A DNA stretch of 64,000 nucleotides from Pithys albifrons albifrons (Eukaryota > Chordata > Aves > Passeriformes > Thamnophilidae): NCBI RefSeq assembly GCF_047495875.1, contig NC_092460.1, positions 41,582,073 to 41,646,072 on the forward strand, written 5' to 3'. A program made the translations under genes and the position numbers. Position 1 is the stretch's first letter, and each line of letters starts with the position of its first letter. Of the stretch, positions 1 to 11,758 are shown in pieces. The notes under the pieces were generated by a model. That model worked only from the letters and a program-made list of their open reading frames with translations, did not search any database and was not told where the DNA came from.

Positions 1-280
1 ACTCTGCTTTGCTAACAAGTGAAACAGTCGATTCCTGTCAGACAGGAGGCATCAGGACACAGTATTCTTATGGCTCTGGCTAGTGAATCACATGCATCAG
101 AGAATCCAGGACTGGAGCTCTCTTTCTGGATGCAAAGCACAGTTGTTCCTTAGGGAAAGTTCAGCTTGCAAAGAGTAGCATTTTTCTGCTAACAAGTGAA
201 ACAGTCGATTCCTGACAGAAAGAATGTATCAGGACACATATTTCTTATGGCTTTAGAAAGATTCTCATATGCATCTTAGA

Positions 281-294
281 ATCCAGGCCTGGAT
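281..294. repeat. Perfect 14-bp palindrome at the monomer mid-point (representative)
   Basis: ATCCAGGCCTGGAT is its own reverse complement. The site recurs in C-type and some B-type monomers through the window. The other types keep a related dyad at the same place: TCCAG-GA-CTGGA in A and CTCCAG-GG-CTGGAG in E. D is weaker here but has its own dyad, TGCATTC-GA-GAATGCA (624-639), about 10 bp to the left. Only one representative is listed. Confidence 0.85.
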
Positions 295-2853
295 CTTTCT
301 TTCTCGGTGAAAAGCAACTTTGTTCCTTAAAGGAAGCTCAACTCGCAAGGTGCGACTTTACGTTGCTAACAAGAGAAACAGCTGATTCTTGCAAGACAGA
401 AGGCATAAGGACACACATTTCTTATGGCTTTGATAAGTGAATAATATGCATCTGAGAATTCAGGCCTGGATCTTTGTTTCTCGGTGAAAAACAACTTTGT
501 TCCTTAGGAGAAGCTCATCTCGCAAATGGCAACTTTTCGTTGCTAACAAGAGAAACAGCTGATTCTTGCAAGACAGAGGGCATAAGGACACACATCTCTT
601 ATGGCTTTGATAAGTGAATCATATGCATTCGAGAATGCAGGTCTGGAGCTTTCTTTCTCGGTAAAAAACACAATTGTTACGTACGGGAAGCTCTTATCGC
701 AAAGTGCACCTTTGCTCTTCTAACACGTGAAACTCTTGATTTCTGACAGACAGGAGTTATCAGGGCACATATTTCTTATGGTTTTGGAAAGTAAATCATA
801 TGCATCTAAAATTCCAGGGCTGGTGCTTGCTTTCATGGTGCAAAGCACTGTTGTTTCTTTAGGGGAAGCTCAACGAGCAAAGTGCAACTTTTCGTTAATA
901 ACAAGAGAAACAGCTGATTCATGCAAGACAGAAGGCATAAGGTCACAGATTTCTTATGGCTTTGATAAGTGAATAATATGCATCTGAGAATCCAGGACTG
1001 GATCTTTCTTTCTCGGTGAAAAAGAACTTTGTTCCTTAGGGGAAACTCATCTCGCAAAGTGCAACTTCTCGTTGCTAACAAGAGAAAGAGTTGATTCTTG
1101 CAAGACAGAAGGCATAAGGACATATATTTCTTATGGCTTTGATAAGTCAATCATATGCATTCGAGAATGCAGGTCTGGAGCTTTCTTTCTTGGTGAAATA
1201 CACAGTTGTTACGTACGGGAAGCTCTTATCGCAAAGTGCACCTTTGCTCTTCTAACACGTGAAACTCTTGATTTCTGACAGACAGGAGACATCAGGGCAC
1301 ATATTTCTTATGGTTTTGGAAAGTAAATCATATGCATCTAAAACTCCAGAGCTGGAGCTTGATTTCATAGTAAAATGCACTGTTGTTTCTTTAGGGGAAG
1401 CTCAACGAGCAAAGTGCAACTTTGCTTTGCTAACAAGTGAAACAGTCGATTCCTGTCAGACAGAAGGCATCAGGACACAGTATTCTTATGGCTCTGGCTA
1501 GTGAATCACATGCATCAGAGAATCCAGGACTGGAGCCCTCTTTCTGGATGCAAAGCACAGTTGTTCCTTAGGGGAAGTTCAGCTCACAAAGAGTAGCATT
1601 TTTCTGCTAACAAGTGAAACAGTTGACTCCTGCCAGAAAGAATGTATCAGGACACATATTTCTTATGGCTTTAGAAAGATTCTCATATGCATCTTATAAT
1701 CCAGGACTGGATCTTTCTTTCTCGGTGAAAAACAGCGTTGTTCCTTAGGGGAAGCTCATCTTGCAAAGTGCAACTTTTCCTTGCTAACAAGAGAAACCGC
1801 TGATTCTTGCAAGATAGAAGGCATAAGGACACATATTTCTTATGGCTTTGATAAGTGAATAATATGCATCTGAGAATCCAGGCCTGGATCTTTCTTTCTT
1901 GGTGAAAAACAACTTTGTTCCTTACGGGAAGCTCAACTCGCAAAGTGCGACTTTTCGTTGCTAACAAGAGAAACAGCTGATTCTTGCATGACAGTAAGCA
2001 TAAGGACAAACATTTCTTATGGCTTTGAAAAGTGAATCATATGCATGCGAGAATGCAGGTTTGGAGCTTCCTTTCTTGGTGAAAATACAGTTGTTATGTA
2101 CGGGAAGCTCCTATCGGAAAGTGTACCTTTGCTCTTCTAACACGTGAAACTCTTGATTTCTGACAGACAGGAGACATCAGGGCACATATTTCTTATGGTT
2201 TTGCAAAGTAAATCATATACATCTAAAACTCAAGGGCTGGAGCTTGCTTTCACTGTGCAAAGCACTGTTGTTCCTTAGGGGAAGCTCAACGAGCAAAGTG
2301 CAACTTTGCTTTGCTAACAAGTGAAACAGTCGATTCCTGTCAGATAGAAGGCATCAGGACACAGTATTCTTATGGCTCTTGTTAGTGAATCACATGCATT
2401 AGAGAATCCAGGCCTGGAGCTCTCTTTCTGGATGAAAAGCGCACTTGTTCCTTAGGGGAAGTTCAGCTGGCAAAGAGTAGCATTATTCTGCTAACAAGTG
2501 AAACAGTCGATTCCTGCCAGAAAGACTGTATCAGGACACATATTTCTTATGGCTTTAGAAAGATTCTCATATGCATCTTAGAATCCAGGACTGGATCTTT
2601 CTTTCTCGGTGAAAAACAACTTTGTTCCTTAGGGGAAGCTCATCTCGCAAAGTGCAACTTTTCGTTGCTAACAAGAGAAACAGTTGATTCTTGCAAGACA
2701 GAAGGCATAAGGACATATATATCTTATGGCTTTGATAAGTGAATCATATGCATTTGAGAATGCAGGTCTGGAGCTTTCTTTCTTGATGAAAAACACAGTT
2801 GTTACGTACCGGAAGCTCTTATCGCAAAGTGCACCTTTGCTCTTCTAACACGT

Positions 2854-5800
2854 TAAACTCTTGATGTCTGACAGACAGGAGACATCAGGGCACATATTTC
2901 TTATGGTTTTGGAAAGTAAATCATATGCATCTAAAACTCCAGGGCTGGAGCTTGCTTACATGGTGCAAAGCACTGTTGTTTCTTTAGGGGAAGCTCAACG
3001 AGCAAAGTGCAACCCTTCTTTGCTAACAAGTGAAACAGTCGATTCCTGTCAGACAGAAGGCATCAGGACACAGTATTTTTATGGCTCTGGTTAGTGAATC
3101 ACATGCATCAGAGAATGCAGGACTGGAGCCCTCTTTCTGGATGCAAAGCGCAGTTGTTCCCTAGGGGAAGTTCAGCTCGCAAAGAGTAGCATTTATCTGC
3201 GAACAAGTGAAACAGTCGATTCCTGCCAAAAAGAATGTTTCAGGCTTTATGGCTTAGAATCCAGGACTGGATCTTTCTATCTCTGTGAAAAACAACATTG
3301 TTCCTTAGGGGAAGCTCATCTCGCAAAGTGCAACTTTTCGTTGGTAACAATAGAAACTGTTGATTCTTGCAAGACAGAAGGCATAAGGACATATATTTCT
3401 TATGGCTTGGATAAGTGAATCATATGCATTCGAGAATGCAGGTCTGGAGCTTTCTTTCTTGGTGAAAAACACAGTTGTTACGTAAGGGAAGCTCTTATCG
3501 CAAAGTGCACCTTTGCTCTTCTAACACGTGAAACTCTTGATTTCTGACAGACAGGAGACATCAGGGCACATATTTCTTATGGTTTTGGAAAGTAAATCAT
3601 ATGCATCTAAAACTCCAGGGCTGGAGCTTCCTTTCATGGTACAAAGCACTGTTGTTTCTTTACGAGAAGCTCAACGAGCAAAGTGCAACTCTGCTTTGCT
3701 AACAAGTGAAACAGTCGACTCCTGCCAGAAAGAATGTATCAGGACACATATTTCTTATGGCTTTAGAAAGATTCTCATATGCTTCTTAGAATCCAGGACT
3801 GGATCTTTCTTTCTCGGTGAAAAACAGCGTTGTTCCTTAGGGGAAAATCATCTTGCAAAGTGCAACTTTTCCTTGCTAACTAGAGAAACAGCTGATTCTT
3901 CCAAGACAGAAGGCATAAGAACACACATTTCTTATGGCTTTGATAAGTGAATAATATGCATCTGAAAATCCAGGCCTGGATCTTTCTTTCTCGGTGAAAA
4001 ACAACTTTGTTCCTTAAAGGAAGCTCAACTCGCAAAGTGCGACTTTACATTGCTAACAAGAGAAACAGCTGATTCTTGCAAGACAGAAAGCATAAGGACA
4101 CACATTTCTTATGGCTTTGATAAGTGAATCATATGCATTCGAGAATGCAGGTTTGGAGCTTACTTTCTTGGTGAAAACACAGTTGTTACGTACGGGAAGC
4201 TCCTATCGCAAAGTGCACCTTTGCTCTTCTAACACGTGAAACACTTGATTTCTGACAGACAGGAGACATCAGGGCACATATTTCTTACGGTTTTGGAAAG
4301 TAAATCATATACATCTAAAACTCCAGGGCTGGAGCTTGTTTTCACGGTGAAAAGCACTGTTGTTCCTTAGGGGAAGCTCAACGAGCAAAGTGCAACTTTG
4401 CTTTGCTAACAAGTGAAACAGTCGATTCCTGTCAGACAGAAGGCATCAGGACACAGTATTCTTATGGCTCTGGATAGTGAATCACATGCATCAGAGAATC
4501 CAGGACTGGAGCTCTCTTTCTGGATGCAACGCACTGTTGTTCCTTAGGGGAAGCTCAACGAGCAAAGTGCAACTTTGTTTTGCTAACAAGTGAAACAGTC
4601 GATTCCTGTCAGACAGAAGGCATCAGGACACAGTATTTTTATGGCTCTGGGTAGTGAATCACATGCATCAGAGAATGCAGGACTGGAGCCCTCTTTCTGG
4701 ATGCAAAGCGCAGTTGTTCCTTAGGGGAAGTTCAGCTCGAAAAGAGTAGCATTATTCTGCTATCAAGAGAAACAGTCCATTCCCGTCAGAAAGAAGGTAT
4801 CAGGACACATATTTCTTATGGCTTTAGAAAGATTCTCATATGCATCTGAGAATCCAGGCCTGGATCGTTCTTTCTCGGTGAAAAACAGCGTTGTTCCTTA
4901 GGGGAAGCTCATCTCGCAAAGTGCAACTTTTCGTTGCTAACAAGAGAAACAGCTGATTCTTGCAAGACAGAAAGCATAAGGACACACATTTCTTATGGCT
5001 TTGATAAGTGAATAATATGCATCTGAGAATCCAGGCCTGGATCTTTCTTTCTCGGTGAAAAAGAACTTTGTTCCTTAAAGGAAGCTCAACTCGCAAAGCG
5101 CAACTTTTCGTTGCTAACAAGAGAAACAGCTGATTCTTGCAAGACAGAAAGCATAAGGACACACATTTCTTATGTCTTTGATAAGTGAATCATATGCATT
5201 CGAGAATGCAGGTTTGGACCTTCCTTTCTTGGTGAAAACACAGTTGTTACGTACGGGAAGCTCCTATCGCAAAGTGCACCTTTGCTCTTCTAACACGTGA
5301 AACTCTTGATTTCTGACAGACAGGAGACATCTGGACACATATTTCTTATGGTTTTGGAAAGTAAATCATATACATCTAAAATTCCAGGGCTGGAGCTTGC
5401 TTTCATGGTGCAAAGCACTGTTGTTCCTTAGGCGAAGGTCAACGAGCAAAGTGCAACTTTGATTTGCTAACAAGTGAAACAGTCGATTCCTGTCAGACAG
5501 AAGGCATCAGGACACAGTATTTTTATGGCTCTGGTTAGTGAAACACATGCATCAGAGAATGCAAGACTGGAGCCCTCTTTCTGGATGCAAAGCACGGTTG
5601 TTCCTTAGGGGAAGTTCAGCTCGAAAAGAGTAGCATTTTTCTGCGAACAAGTGAAACAGTCGATTCCTGACAGAAAGAATGTATCAGGACACATATTTCT
5701 TATGGCTTTAGAAAGATTCTCACATGCATCTGAGAAGCCAGGACTGGATCTTTCTTTCTCGGTGAAAAACAACTTTGTTCCTTAGGGGAAGCTCATCTCG

Positions 5801-6006
5801 CAAAGTGCAACTTTTCGTTGCTAACAAGAGAAACAGTTGATTCTTGCAAGACAGAAGGCATAAGGACATATATATCTTATGGCTTTGATAAGTGAATCAT
5901 ATGCATTTGAGAATGCAGGTCTGGAGCTTTCTTTCTTGATGAAAAACACAGTTGTTACGTACCGGAAGCTCTTATCGCAAAGTGCACCTTTGCTCTTCTA
6001 ACACGT
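2854..6006 (+). repeat. 18-monomer higher-order repeat unit, copy 1 (3153 bp)
   Basis: Monomer starts are 2854 E, 3032 A, 3209 B*, 3353 D, 3530 E, 3707 B, 3884 C, 4061 D, 4238 E, 4415 A, 4592 A, 4769 B, 4946 C, 5123 D, 5300 E, 5477 A, 5654 B and 5831 D. B* is only 144 bp long: the 33 bp that normally carry the ACACATATTTCTTATGG part are missing, leaving GTTTCAGGCTTTATGGC. Seventeen monomers of about 177 bp plus 144 bp give the observed 3153-bp period. The same landmarks recur 3153 bp downstream. Confidence 0.93.
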
Positions 6007-8920
6007 TAAACTCTTGATGTCTGACAGACAGGAGACATCAGGGCACATATTTCTTATGGTTTTGGAAAGTAAATCATATGCATCTAAAACTCCAGGGCTG
6101 GAGCTTGCTTACATGGTGCAAAGCACTGTTGTTTCTTTAGGGGAAGCTCAACGAGCAAAGTGCAACCCTTCTTTGCTAACAAGTGAAACAGTCGATTCCT
6201 GTCAGACAGAAGGCATCAGGACACAGTATTTTTATGGCTCTGGTTAGTGAATCACATGCATCAGAGAATGCAGGACTGGAGCCCTCTTTCTGGATGCAAA
6301 GCGCAGTTGTTCCCTAGGGGAAGTTCAGCTCGCAAAGAGTAGCATTTATCTGCGAACAAGTGAAACAGTCGATTCCTGCCAAAAAGAATGTTTCAGGCTT
6401 TATGGCTTAGAATCCAGGACTGGATCTTTCTATCTCTGTGAAAAACAACATTGTTCCTTAGGGGAAGCTCATCTCGCAAAGTGCAACTTTTCGTTGGTAA
6501 CAATAGAAACTGTTGATTCTTGCAAGACAGAAGGCATAAGGACATATATTTCTTATGGCTTGGATAAGTGAATCATATGCATTCGAGAATGCAGGTCTGG
6601 AGCTTTCTTTCTTGGTGAAAAACACAGTTGTTACGTAAGGGAAGCTCTTATCGCAAAGTGCACCTTTGCTCTTCTAACACGTGAAACTCTTGATTTCTGA
6701 CAGACAGGAGACATCAGGGCACATATTTCTTATGGTTTTGGAAAGTAAATCATATGCATCTAAAACTCCAGGGCTGGAGCTTCCTTTCATGGTACAAAGC
6801 ACTGTTGTTTCTTTACGAGAAGCTCAACGAGCAAAGTGCAACTCTGCTTTGCTAACAAGTGAAACAGTCGACTCCTGCCAGAAAGAATGTATCAGGACAC
6901 ATATTTCTTATGGCTTTAGAAAGATTCTCATATGCTTCTTAGAATCCAGGACTGGATCTTTCTTTCTCGGTGAAAAACAGCGTTGTTCCTTAGGGGAAAA
7001 TCATCTTGCAAAGTGCAACTTTTCCTTGCTAACAAGAGAAACAGCTGATTCTTCCAAGACAGAAGGCATAAGAACACACATTTCTTATGGCTTTGATAAG
7101 TGAATAATATGCATCTGAAAATCCAGGCCTGGATCTTTCTTTCTCGGTGAAAAACAACTTTGTTCCTTAAAGGAAGCTCAACTCGCAAAGTGCGACTTTA
7201 CATTGCTAACAAGAGAAACAGCTGATTCTTGCAAGACAGAAAGCATAAGGACACACATTTCTTATGGCTTTGATAAGTGAATCATATGCATTCGAGAATG
7301 CAGGTTTGGAGCTTACTTTCTTGGTGAAAACACAGTTGTTACGTACGGGAAGCTCCTATCGCAAAGTGCACCTTTGCTCTTCTAACACGTGAAACACTTG
7401 ATTTCTGACAGACAGGAGACATCAGGGCACATATTTCTTACGGTTTTGGAAAGTAAATCATATACATCTAAAACTCCAGGGCTGGAGCTTGTTTTCACGG
7501 TGAAAAGCACTGTTGTTCCTTAGGGGAAGCTCAACGAGCAAAGTGCAACTTTGCTTTGCTAACAAGTGAAACAGTCGATTCCTGTCAGACAGAAGGCATC
7601 AGGACACAGTATTCTTATGGCTCTGGATAGTGAATCACATGCATCAGAGAATCCAGGACTGGAGCTCTCTTTCTGGATGCAACGCACTGTTGTTCCTTAG
7701 GGGAAGCTCAACGAGCAAAGTGCAACTTTGTTTTGCTAACAAGTGAAACAGTCGATTCCTGTCAGACAGAAGGCATCAGGACACAGTATTTTTATGGCTC
7801 TGGGTAGTGAATCACATGCATCAGAGAATGCAGGACTGGAGCCCTCTTTCTGGATGCAAAGCGCAGTTGTTCCTTAGGGGAAGTTCAGCTCGAAAAGAGT
7901 AGCATTATTCTGCTATCAAGAGAAACAGTCCATTCCCGTCAGAAAGAAGGTATCAGGACACATATTTCTTATGGCTTTAGAAAGATTCTCATATGCATCT
8001 GAGAATCCAGGCCTGGATCGTTCTTTCTCGGTGAAAAACAGCGTTGTTCCTTAGGGGAAGCTCATCTCGCAAAGTGCAACTTTTCCTTGCTAACAAGAGA
8101 AACAGCTGATTCTTGCAAGACAGAAAGCATAAGGACACACATTTCTTATGGCTTTGATAAGTGAATAATATGCATCTGAGAATCCAGGCCTGGATCTTTC
8201 TTTCTCGGTGAAAAAGAACTTTGTTCCTTAAAGGAAGCTCAACTCGCAAAGCGCAACTTTTCGTTGCTAACAAGAGAAACAGCTGATTCTTGCAAGACAG
8301 AAAGCATAAGGACACACATTTCTTATGTCTTTGATAAGTGAATCATATGCATTCGAGAATGCAGGTTTGGACCTTCCTTTCTTGGTGAAAACACAGTTGT
8401 TACGTACGGGAAGCTCCTATCGCAAAGTGCACCTTTGCTCTTCTAACACGTGAAACTCTTGATTTCTGACAGACAGGAGACATCTGGACACATATTTCTT
8501 ATGGTTTTGGAAAGTAAATCATATACATCTAAAATTCCAGGGCTGGAGCTTGCTTTCATGGTGCAAAGCACTGTTGTTCCTTAGGCGAAGGTCAACGAGC
8601 AAAGTGCAACTTTGATTTGCTAACAAGTGAAACAGTCGATTCCTGTCAGACAGAAGGCATCAGGACACAGTATTTTTATGGCTCTGGTTAGTGAAACACA
8701 TGCATCAGAGAATGCAAGACTGGAGCCCTCTTTCTGGATGCAAAGCACGGTTGTTCCTTAGGGGAAGTTCAGCTCGAAAAGAGTAGCATTTTTCTGCGAA
8801 CAAGTGAAACAGTCGATTCCTGACAGAAAGAATGTATCAGGACACATATTTCTTATGGCTTTAGAAAGATTCTCACATGCATCTGAGAAGCCAGGACTGG
8901 ATCTTTCTTTCTCGGTGAAA
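6007..8920 (+). repeat. 18-monomer HOR unit, copy 2 (diverges in its 17th monomer)
   Basis: This is a nearly base-for-base repeat of 2854 onward at an offset of 3153 bp. At about 8920, inside the 17th (B) monomer, the sequence changes from the copy-1 form (AAAAACAACTTTGTTCCTTAG) to a form reading AAAAAGAACTTTG followed by CCTTAAAGG. It then runs into the superblock tail. The same switch point is seen in superblock 2 (about 17525) and twice in superblock 3 (about 35405 and 37705), so it is the normal exit from the 18-mer series. Confidence 0.88.
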
Positions 8921-11758
8921 AAGAACTTTGTTCCTTAAAGGAAGCTCAACTCGCAAAGTGCGACTTTACGTTGCTAACAAGAGAAACAGCTGATTCTTGC
9001 AAGACAGAAAGCATAAGGACACACATTTCTTATGGCTTTGGTAAGTGAATCATATGCATTCGAGAATGCAGGTCTGGAGCTTTCTTTCTCGATGAAAAAC
9101 ACACTTGTTACGTACGGGAAGCTCCTATCGCAAAGTGCACCTTTGCTCTTCTAACACGTGAAACTCTTGATTTCTGACAGACAGGAGACATCAGGGCACA
9201 TATTTCTTATGGTTTTGGAAAGTAAATCATATGCATCTAAAACTCCAGGGCTGGAGCTTGCTTTCACTGTGCAAAGCACTGTTGTTCCTTAGGGGAAGCT
9301 CAACGAGCAAAGTGCAACTTTGCTTTGCTAACAAGTGAAACAGTCGATTCCTGTCAGACAGAAGGCATCAGGACACAGTATTCTTATGGCTCTGGCTAGT
9401 GAATCACATGCATCAGAGAATCCAGGACTGGAGCTCTCTTTCTGGATGCAAAGCACAGTTCTTTCTTAGGGGAAGCTCAACGAGCAAAGTGCAACTTTGC
9501 TTTGCTAACAAGTGAAACAGTTGATTCCTGTCAGACAGAAGGCATCAGGACACAGTATTTTTATGGCTCTGGTTAGTGAATCACATGCATCAGAGAATGC
9601 AGGACTGGAGCCCTCTTTCTGGATGCAAAGCGCAGTTGTTCCTTAGGGGAAGTCAGACTCGAAAAGAGTAGCATTATTCTGCTATCAAGTGAAACAGTCG
9701 ATTCCTGACAGAAAGAATGTATCAGGACACATATTTCTTATGGCTTTAGAAAGATTCTCATATGCATCTGAGAATCCAGGACTGGATCTTTCTTTCTCTG
9801 TGAAAAACAACCTTGTTCCTTAGGGGAAGCTCATCTCGCAAAGTGCAACTTTTCGTTGCTAACAAGAGAAACAGTTGATTCTTGCAAGACAGAATGCATA
9901 AGGACATATATTTCTTATGGCTTTGTTAAGTGAATCATATGCATTCGAGAATGCAGGTCTGGAGCTTTCTTTCTCCGTGAAAAACACAGTTGTTACGTAC
10001 GGGAAGCTCTTATCGCAAAGTGCACCTTTGCTCTTCTAACACGTGAAACTCTTGATTTCTGGCAGACAGGAGACATCAGGGCACATATTTCTTATGGTTT
10101 TGGAAAGTAAATCATATGCATCTGAAACTCCAGAGCTGGAGCTTGCTTTCATGGTACAATGCACTGTTGTTTCTTTAGGGGAAGCTCAACGAGCAAGGTG
10201 CAACTTTGCTTTGCTAACAAGTGAAACAGTCGATTCCTGTCAGACAGAAGGCATCAGGACACAGTATTCTTATGGCTCTGGATAGTGAATCACATGCATC
10301 AGAGAATCCAGGACTGGAGCTCTCTTTCTGGATGCAAAGCACTGTTGTTCCTTAGGGGAAGCTCATCGAGGAAAGTGCAACTTTGCTTTGCTAACAAGTG
10401 AAACAGTCGATTCCTGTCAGACAGAAGGCATCAGGACACAGTATTCTTATGGCTCTGGTTAGTGAAACACATGCATCAGAGAATCCAAGACTGGAGCTCT
10501 CTTTCTGGGTGCAAAGCACAGTTGTTCCTTAGGGGAAGTTCAGCTTGTAAAGAGTAGCATTTTTCGGCTAACAAGTGAAAGAGTCGATTCCTGCCAGAAA
10601 GAATGTTTCAGGCTTTATGGCTTAGAATCCAGGCCTGGATCTTTCTTTCTCGGTGAAAAACAACCTTGTTCCTTAGGGGAAGCTCATCTCGCAAAGTGCA
10701 ACTTCTCGTTGCTAACAAGAGAAACAGTTGATTCTTGCAAGACAGAAGGCATAAGGACATATATTTCTTATGGCTTTGATAAGTGAATCATATGCATTCG
10801 AGAATGCAGGTCTGGAGCTTTCTTTCTTGGTGAAAAACACAGTTGTTACGTACGGGAAGCTCTTATCGCAAAGTGCACCTTTGCTCTTCTAACACGTGAA
10901 ACTCTTGATTTCTGACAGACAGGAGACATCAGGGCACATATTTGTTATGGTTTTGGAAAGTAAATCATATGCATCTAAAACTCCAGAGCTGGAGCTTGAT
11001 TTCATAGTACAATGCACTGTTGTTTCTTTAGGGGAAGCTCAACGAGCAAAGTGCAACTTTGCTTTGCTAACAAGTGAAACAGTCGATTCCTGTCAGACAG
11101 AAGGCATCAGGACACAGTATTCTTATGGCTCTGGCTAGTGAATCACATGCATCAGAGAATGCAGGACTGGAGCCCTCTTTCTGGATGCAAAGCGCAGTTG
11201 TTCCTTAGGGGAAGTTCAGCTCACAAAGAGTAGCATTTTTCTGCTAACAAGTGAAACAGTTGACTCCTGCCAGAAAGAATGAATCAGGGCACATATTTCT
11301 TATGGCTTTAGAAAGATTCTCATATGCATCTTATAATCCAGGACTGGATCTTTCTTTCTTGGTGAAAAACAACTTTGTTCCTTACGGGAAGCTCAACTCG
11401 CAAAGTGCGACTTTACGTTGCTAACAAGAGAAACAGCTGATTCTTGCATGACAGTAAGCATAAGGACAAACATTTCTTATGGCTTTGAAAAGTGAATCAT
11501 ATGCATTCGAGAATGCAGGTTTGGAGCTTCCTTTCTTGGTGAAAACACAGTTGTTACGTACGGGAAGCTCCTATCGGAAAGTGTACCTTTGCTCTTCTAA
11601 CACGTTAAACTCTTGATTTCTGACAGACAGGAGACATCAGAGCACATATTTCTTATGGTTTTGGAAAGTAAATCATATGCACCTAAAACTCCAGGGCTGG
11701 AGCTTGCTTTCACTGTGAAAAGCACTGTTGTTAGGGGAAGCTCAACGAGCAAAGTGCA

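Larger units (their letters stand above)
1..11758 (+). repeat. Satellite superblock 1 (177-bp monomers, two 18-mer HOR units)
   Basis: Head-to-tail monomers of about 177 bp; GAAAC landmarks fall at 21, 198, 375, 552, 729, 907, 1084 and 1261. Five monomer types can be told apart. A has the landmark CAGTATTCTTATGGCTCTGG. B has GGCTTTAGAAAGATTCTC. C has AAGTGAATAATATGCATCTG. D has CATTCGAGAATGCAGG and TTACGTACGGGAAG. E has TGATTTCTGACAGACAGG and GGTTTTGGAAAGTAAATC. Order is 1-2853 (monomers leading into the HOR), then an 18-mer at 2854-6006, a second at 6007 to about 8920, then a tail to 11758 that includes a five-monomer E-A-A-B-D block of 885 bp (9160-10044). Position 11759 onward repeats position 1 onward. 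The start at base 1 is only the window edge, so the superblock phase is arbitrary. Confidence 0.93.

Noticed and set aside
535..551. Possible CENP-B box (TTTCGTTGCTAACAAGA)
   Set aside because: The TTCG half and several other positions agree, but the essential central A and the CGGG half do not. Too weak to call, though worth knowing given the repeat architecture.
660..720. CRISPR-like array suggested by regular repeats
   Set aside because: Repeats are contiguous 177-bp monomers without unique spacers, in a eukaryotic setting.
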